From: Leishmania infantum JPCM5
Lineage: Eukaryota; Euglenozoa; Kinetoplastea; Trypanosomatida; Trypanosomatidae
Reading direction: 5' to 3'
Length of the DNA: 64,000 nucleotides
Assembly: GCF_000002875.2 (NCBI RefSeq)
Contig: NC_009404.2
Location: forward strand, 657,501-721,500
Positions 58,735 to 64,000 of this stretch are shown here, in pieces. Both the position numbers and the translations under genes were made by a program. The stretch's first letter is position 1. Every line of letters begins with the position of its first letter. The notes beneath the pieces are model-generated. The model worked only from the letters and a program-made list of their open reading frames with translations. It did not search any database and had not been told where the DNA came from.

Positions 58735-60569
58735 GATTGATGTGCAGAGGATGGGATAAGAAGCTGATGAAGTAGTGGATAGCGGGGGGGGGGGTATAGG
58801 GTCTACTTGATTGCTTTAAGGGTGCAAAGGAGGAGGGTAGAAGAAGGGAGGGGTGAGGCGACAGAGGAGGTCACAGTCGGTGTGCGCTTTTGTGTGTGTG
58901 TGTGGGAGTTGAAAATGGCGGCCCGTGCAAGGCACAGACGTGAGTTGCAGGCAGCATGTATGTGTCTATGCCTTAAGGCAGTAGCCAGTACACTAGACAG
59001 AATGGGTACGATGAGTCCACTCGCTCTTCGAGTAAGTGGCCGTGACAGCTGCAACGCGGCCACGAGTGGACATACACAACTACTGTGTTTTTTCGCGTGC
59101 GTGCCTAGGATGGACATTGTGCAGAGATTTGTCTTTTTCAACGTGTCCATTCTCTGCCAGAGAACATGAGCGAAATTCCACTCGATCCCTCGCCCCGCCA
59201 CAGTCTCCACATCGCGTGGTGCGAAGCAGCCGTAGGCACGCCTCAGAGCAATGTGCCGACTCCGCCATTGGAGCACGACCCCTACCTCAAGCTCTACCGA
59301 CAAGCTGCTCTGCAGGTCGGCCCACAGCCCCTCTCATTATGCCGGGCACCACCTGCTTCATCCTTCTCGGGGTGGCCTCAGGCTTCACACTAGTAGGGAG
59401 TGTGAGGGCGAAGCGAGATACACGCTAGCCATGCTGACACTGAGTAGTCATGGATGGTACACGCGTGCTCACTGTGGCAGCCCCCCCCAACGCAGCGCCA
59501 TCCAGGACATGGTCTCCAGCATCAGCAGCGATGAATTGCTCTCACTTCCCCACGTCGTAGGCGCTTGAACCTGTCACCAGCAGAAGTGGCTCGGCATTTT
59601 AGCCGAGTATAGGGGCTGCTTGGCTTCCTCCCACACTCAGAGTGGGTACTGAACCCTGAGATGCGACGCTGATGTGTTCTGTGTCATCAGAGTCCGCGTG
59701 AAAAAGGAGTTTCCATAAGAGAAGGATTCCTCGATGCAAGTACGCGCGCGCACAAATCAGTTCCGTAAAACAAGAGGGACAGTTACCTGTTGACAAAAGA
59801 GGAGCAGGCCCCGTTCCGTATATCGATGCGTGCGCACTCTCCACATTTGGCTGGGAGGAGGGGCGGGGGAATCAGGCAAGAGAGCAAGACCAAGACCAAA
59901 GAAAACGAGAGACAGAGAGACAAGGGCAAACGTATGCATACGGGTGTGCGCATGAGCGTAGGCGAAGTTCTATTCCAAGACTACCACCCAGTAAATGCGA
60001 CTGAAAAAGAGGCACCCCAGCACACGGCCACACGCCTACATGCGCGGGTGCACCAGATACAGCGTCCGACCTTACAAGAGAAGCAATTCAGCAATATGAA
60101 TCAAACGAGTGAGAAGGCGTGAAATGAGCCCAATCAGCCACAGCGACAGCGAGCAAGTGTCAGCCTCGCTCGAGGCCTGTCATCCACTCCTGCCCCCTCC
60201 CCCCTTCCAGTCTTTACGGAGAGGAATGAAGCAGCAACAACGGATAAAATTCAAGCGCATGACGGTATATGCGCCAGACCCCCCCCCCCCCAGTCGAGAA
60301 GCGGAGCGAACTTCATTACCGAAACAAAACTGAAAGATAAAGCACAAGAAGACAGAGCAAAGAACAGAATAAGAATGAAGAGGAACGGCATGGGGGGGGG
60401 GGAACGGACTGCTTCCAGTGCTGTTTCTGTGCATAAAGAGGATATACTACACGAAACATGCACAACGAAAAAAAAGAGCAGTACCAGCTTCAGCCAGCAC
60501 ACGAGCACGTTTGCTCCTCCCCCACCCATTCCGTACGCGGATCGATCAGGCCAAGGAGGCAATGTGCGA
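58735..60569. other. Long spacer between aminoacylase copies 3 and 2
   Basis: 1.8 kb with no supported gene. It carries a possible SIDER-type element (59170-59640, listed separately), a run of ten G near 58784-58793, 13 C at 60279-60291 and 11 G at 60392-60402. Confidence 0.55.
59170..59640 (-). mobile_element. Possible SIDER-type short retroposon remnant
   Basis: A GC-balanced, non-coding block in the putative 3' UTR of aminoacylase copy 3. On the minus strand it contains GGTGGTGCCCGGCATAATGA, which recalls the GTGGTGCC core of the ingi/SIDER leader, and a perfect CTCGGC/GCCGAG hairpin at 59590-59607. Leishmania SIDERs are about 0.5 kb and concentrated in 3' UTRs. The match is from memory and weak. 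Confidence 0.3.
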
Positions 60570-61754
60570 TCACTCCATCATCAGTTTCACAATGGTGCCC
60601 ACGTGCATCATCACACCGGCCTGCAAAGCTGACTCCTCAATTTTAAACTTCGAGCTGTGCTCCGTGTACACGGAGCCAAACGCCTCATCGCGAATGCCTA
60701 TCAGAGAAAAGCAGCCCGGGATCACTGCCTGGTACTCCGAGAAGTCCTCCACGCCGAACCCCGGCTCTTCCTTCACAACAAACGCATCTTTACCAAGCAT
60801 TTCCTCAGCTACGCTCTTCACCACTTCGTACGCCTTCGGGTCGTTGTACGTCACGATGTTGGGCTCCAGCCAGCTCAGCTCGTACTGGGCGCCGTGCGCC
60901 TTCGTGATGCCGGCGATGATCTCCTCCATCAGAGAGGGCACCCGAGCCTGAGTGTCGCGGTCGAGGCAGCGCAGTGTGCCGCGCATGCGCACGGTATCCG
61001 GAATCACGTTGTACGCACCGGTGCCGCCCACGATCTGCGTCACGCTCAGTACAGGGGCCTTCAGAGCGCTCACGCGGCGTGATACAACGGACTGGAGGTT
61101 TGCCACGACCTCGGAGGCAATGAGAATGGGGTCGACACACAGCTCCGGCTGCGAGGCATGGCCGCCAGCACCGCGGATCACAATGTCGAAGTCGTCGCAC
61201 GCACCGCAGAGGGTGCCCGGTCGGGTCGAGATGGTGCCGACAGGGTATTCTGCAGCGACGTGCAGCCCAAAGATCATGGACACGCCATCCAGCACACCAA
61301 GGCCCACCAGCTGCTTCGCGCCGCTCGGGACCACCTCCTCGGCGTGCTGGAAAACAAAGCGAACAGTCCCACGGATGCGGTCGCGCATCTGGCACAGCAC
61401 CTTCACCGCCCCAAGCAGCATCGCCGTGTGGGCATCGTGGCCACACGCGTGCATCACGCCTGGCCGCTTCGAGCTGAAGGGCTCGCCGCTCTCCTCCTGC
61501 AGCGGCAGTGCATCCATGTCGGCGCGCAGGGCGTACATGGGTCCCTCGCCAGCGCCACCCCGCAGGTCCGCCACGACGCTGTTCGGCGTCAGCCGGCGAA
61601 TGTCCAGCGGTGCGGGCATGCTGCTGAGGACGTCCGCCACGTAGTCGGCGGTGGGCTGCTCCTCATACGCAACATATGGATACTCGTGGATGTGGCGCCG
61701 CCACTGCACCACCTCGTCTTTTACGGCGTCGATGAATGAGATGAACGGCTGCAT
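60570..61754 (-). CDS. M20D aminoacylase, copy 3
   Basis: 394 aa from the ATG at 61752-61754, TGA at 60570-60572. Same family and metal-site motifs as copy 2 ([17 protein letters not shown], late His in TEHSSKF). The 60711-61709 block is practically identical to copy 2 and its 884-bp part is shared with copy 1. Unique regions are the N-terminal ~13 residues ([13 protein letters not shown]) and the last ~45 residues ([14 protein letters not shown] to the end). It is the first of the three to be transcribed. An in-frame upstream extension to 62198 carries no conserved sequence. Confidence 0.95.
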   Translation of the reverse strand: MQPFISFIDAVKDEVVQWRRHIHEYPYVAYEEQPTADYVADVLSSMPAPLDIRRLTPNSVVADLRGGAGEGPMYALRADMDALPLQEESGEPFSSKRPGVMHACGHDAHTAMLLGAVKVLCQMRDRIRGTVRFVFQHAEEVVPSGAKQLVGLGVLDGVSMIFGLHVAAEYPVGTISTRPGTLCGACDDFDIVIRGAGGHASQPELCVDPILIASEVVANLQSVVSRRVSALKAPVLSVTQIVGGTGAYNVIPDTVRMRGTLRCLDRDTQARVPSLMEEIIAGITKAHGAQYELSWLEPNIVTYNDPKAYEVVKSVAEEMLGKDAFVVKEEPGFGVEDFSEYQAVIPGCFSLIGIRDEAFGSVYTEHSSKFKIEESALQAGVMMHVGTIVKLMME

Positions 61755-62468
61755 GTAAAAGGTCTTTTTATCTACGATAGAGTGAGGAATGTGAGTAATG
61801 ATCTGCTCACCCACTATCCATGTGTTTTCATGGAGGGATAGAGATAGCTTCCACACGAGTCTCCACAATGGTGATATATGGAGGCAGGAAGAGTGCGGCG
61901 TTCGTTGCAGAGCGCCGTCAGGGGTGCAATGAATGAGCAGACGAGGGAGGAAAGGAAGGAGGGCAGAAAAGTGGAGAACGAGCAGAGGAGCCTCAGAAAC
62001 CCTGCTTAGACGGTGCGGCTGAGGTCGGGCACATACGACAGTGGGAAGACGACGACCTCGCTGCATAAACACATCGTTGAAATGTTTGCTCAGAGAGGCG
62101 CGCAACGCGTGGTAGCACCGGACAACTGCACTACCGCTAGCGAGTCGATGGAGAAGAGACGCAGCTGCGTGAGGCGACAGGCAGCTGCACATGCACATCC
62201 GTCAGCCCCATGTGAAGCGAAGGAGAAGCCCCACTAAAGCATCTCTGCGATGGAGTCTGCCGGTAGCAGAGCCGCACTCTCCACACCGTGCGCATATGCG
62301 GGCGGTGCGTGCGTGTTTACTTCAACTCATGTCCATGCTTATCATCCACCGTGTGCCTGTGTCTGTGGAGAGTGTGTGTGCTGTGAGACGCAGCTGCGAA
62401 AACAAAAGAAAAATGCACTGGTGTGGGAAGCAGCGTTGGGCTGCTCCCCTCTTCCACTTAGCCGTTCA
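61755..62468. other. Intergenic spacer downstream of the PPR gene
   Basis: 714 bp, no gene. A purine tract near 61941-61985 gives a sense-strand pyrimidine tract ahead of aminoacylase copy 3. Confidence 0.55.
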
Positions 62469-64000
62469 TTAGCGAGTGCGCAGTCGGCGGCGCTTGCTTC
62501 GCTGCAGCGCCTTCCTGGACGATCGCTCCTCGGTGCTGCGCGCCTCCTCCGCCTCCCAACGCTGCAGCTGCGCCTGCGTGGCAGGGGTCTTCCTGTTGCG
62601 CCGGTACCAGTCTCGCACACTGGATGCCAGGGAGTCATGATGATCGTCCGGCGAGCGGCCAAAGCGAAGCGGGGGATCCTCTGGCGCCTCAAGAGTACCG
62701 TGCCGGTACATCTCACGCCACTTCTCCAGGTAGTCGTACTTGGACTTGCGTGTAGGTCCCTGGCTAGTCAGTTTCACCACGCCCTCCTCCTTGTTCTGAA
62801 GAACCTCAACGAGGACCTTTGTGCTGCTCGCGGCTTCCTCTTTTATCTGTTCGTAGAAAGTGTTGTCCGACTCCAGAGCGATTTCTTCATCGCTCTTGTA
62901 CGGCGCTAACGGGTCCCGCTGCTCTCCTTGCCACACAAACTCAGCCGACGGCGGCACTGCGTGCGCCATCTCACTCGCTGGCTTCTTGCTTCCATCGTCG
63001 TATCGATGCTGCGGGTACTGTCGCCAGTCGGACAGCTCGCCGGGGTTCGTGGCACCGCTCTCTTCAATGTCTAGCTGGTCACCAGCCACTCGTACTGCCT
63101 TTCCCATCTCAGAGAACTCCGGCACAGCTGCCTTGCCGTCTAGAATGCCCTGATACTCCTGTTTCACAATTGCACGCTCGCGCCACAGTCGTACGCCCCA
63201 GCCTTCCGGGCCACCTCCACTCTTCGGGTACGCCAGCTCGCTTCCATCCAGCGCCCACAAGCTGCCCGCAATCTCCCCCTCCTGTTGCCGTATCTTTGGT
63301 AGCAGCTGTTGCTTGCTCAGCGCCGGGACATCGGCAGGGGTCTTGAAGGCGGAGTCGATGCCCAGCTGCGTGAGGGCGGCGTTCTTCTCCTCAAACGTTT
63401 CGCCCTTTGGCGTACCATCGGCGTTCTCCTCGGCGAACAGCTCGTGTTTGCTCACTGTCGTCTTCTTCCACCGCTCCCACCATGCCAGCGTTGTGTCAGC
63501 TGGAACGGGTAAAGGCTGCACGACAGTCGCCGCCTTCGCTTCCGCCGGGACAACCCCCGCCGCTGGCGAGGGCTGCAGTGGGAACTCGATGCCCTCCTGC
63601 TTCCGCGCGAGGTACTCCTCACGGGCTTGCATGATGCGACGGGCCCGCCGCTTCATGTCGCGCTTGTACCCTGCGGCATTATTCACGCGGACAATCTTCT
63701 TGAGGAGCGACGCACGCACTGGGATCCTCGCGTTCTCCATGGCCTCCAGATAGTGCAACGCCCGCGCGGCGCCGCCCTCCTCGCCGGAAGAGAGATGCAT
63801 GAAGATGAGGCACTCGTAGGTCCGCCGGCTGGGCACCAAGTCTTCCTGCAGGACCATTTGCTGGAACAGTTTCTCCGCCTCGTCGATGCGCTGCTGGTGA
63901 GCGAGCAGGGCTATATAGCACTCGTAGCTGTACACATCCTTTTTGAGGTGCCACTCATCGAACGTGTCGGCCCAGATCTTATTTGCCTGTTCCTCGAACA
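62469..64000 (-). CDS. Pentatricopeptide-repeat protein (5' end cut by window edge)
   Basis: Minus-strand frame open from the window end to TAA at 62469-62471 (about 510 codons visible, frame continuing beyond 64000). The visible start includes two PPR-type hairpins: DVYSYECYIALLAHQQRIDE followed by AEKLFQQM, then SRRTYECLIFMHLSSGEEGG followed by ARALHYLEAM. A basic helical region (RRARRIMQAREEYLARKQ) and a long Pro/Glu/Lys-rich tail follow; the C-terminus is Arg-rich (LQRSKRRRLRTR). PPR proteins bind organellar RNA. In trypanosomatids many belong to the mitochondrial ribosome or to RNA processing/stability complexes. Which complex this one belongs to cannot be told from the visible part. Confidence 0.85.
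   Translation of the reverse strand, partial: FEEQANKIWADTFDEWHLKKDVYSYECYIALLAHQQRIDEAEKLFQQMVLQEDLVPSRRTYECLIFMHLSSGEEGGAARALHYLEAMENARIPVRASLLKKIVRVNNAAGYKRDMKRRARRIMQAREEYLARKQEGIEFPLQPSPAAGVVPAEAKAATVVQPLPVPADTTLAWWERWKKTTVSKHELFAEENADGTPKGETFEEKNAALTQLGIDSAFKTPADVPALSKQQLLPKIRQQEGEIAGSLWALDGSELAYPKSGGGPEGWGVRLWRERAIVKQEYQGILDGKAAVPEFSEMGKAVRVAGDQLDIEESGATNPGELSDWRQYPQHRYDDGSKKPASEMAHAVPPSAEFVWQGEQRDPLAPYKSDEEIALESDNTFYEQIKEEAASSTKVLVEVLQNKEEGVVKLTSQGPTRKSKYDYLEKWREMYRHGTLEAPEDPPLRFGRSPDDHHDSLASSVRDWYRRNRKTPATQAQLQRWEAEEARSTEERSSRKALQRSKRRRLRTR

Noticed and set aside
1..64000. CRISPR arrays, bacterial operons, Shine-Dalgarno sites, rho-independent terminators
   Set aside because: The sequence is a trypanosomatid nuclear chromosome; repeats seen are microsatellites and retroposons, not spaced palindromes.

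Overview
The window looks like a piece of a Leishmania chromosome. It is GC-rich. Genes are intronless and long, all 21 supported protein genes lie on the minus strand, and they are separated by 0.4-2 kb spacers full of purine tracts (pyrimidine tracts on the sense strand) and CA/GT/TA microsatellites, as expected for one polycistronic transcription unit processed by trans-splicing and polyadenylation. Clade markers are the kinetoplastid RNA-editing ligase REL2 and two degenerate ingi/L1Tc-type retroposons (DIRE). From memory REL2 lies on chromosome 20 in L. major, so synteny with that chromosome is expected. Species cannot be fixed from the sequence alone.

Layout in transcription order (high to low coordinates). 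64000-62469: 5'-truncated pentatricopeptide-repeat gene. 61754-55256: three tandem M20D aminoacylase (N-acyl-amino-acid amidohydrolase) paralogs with strikingly mosaic sequence. 55231-52990: DIRE copy B, starting about 25 nt after the stop of the last aminoacylase. 51015-25098: twelve genes: a small putative mitochondrial protein (possible LOTUS/NYN-type fold), REL2, an unknown organellar-looking protein, a TRM2-like RNA uridine methyltransferase, a Pro/Tyr-rich protein, alpha-SNAP, separase, BRX1, a four-TM membrane protein, 40S ribosomal protein S11, SGT1 (CS+SGS) and a TBC1D20-type Rab GAP. 24648-22409: DIRE copy A. 21986-1: a degenerate AAA+ ATPase, a giant coiled-coil protein, a 2114-residue helical-repeat protein, a BRO1-like protein and a 3'-truncated EFR3-like protein with a dual-acylation N-terminus. 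A 100-base assembly gap sits at 2675-2774.

The genes do not form a functional pathway. In trypanosomatids neighbours on a transcription unit are generally unrelated, and levels are set after transcription through UTRs. The notable structures are therefore between genes: the two almost identical DIRE copies form 2.24-kb direct repeats 30.6 kb apart around the twelve-gene block; the S11 upstream region has a 352-base stretch with no AG dinucleotide on the sense strand, built largely of a 65-bp higher-order TA/CA repeat; and the aminoacylase array shows long tracts of near-zero divergence broken by sharply bounded divergent patches.

Start codons were chosen at the first ATG that begins recognisable conserved or soluble protein sequence and lies near a plausible splice acceptor. 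Upstream in-frame extensions rich in low-complexity residues were dropped. No rRNA, tRNA, CRISPR or bacterial-type promoter was recognised.
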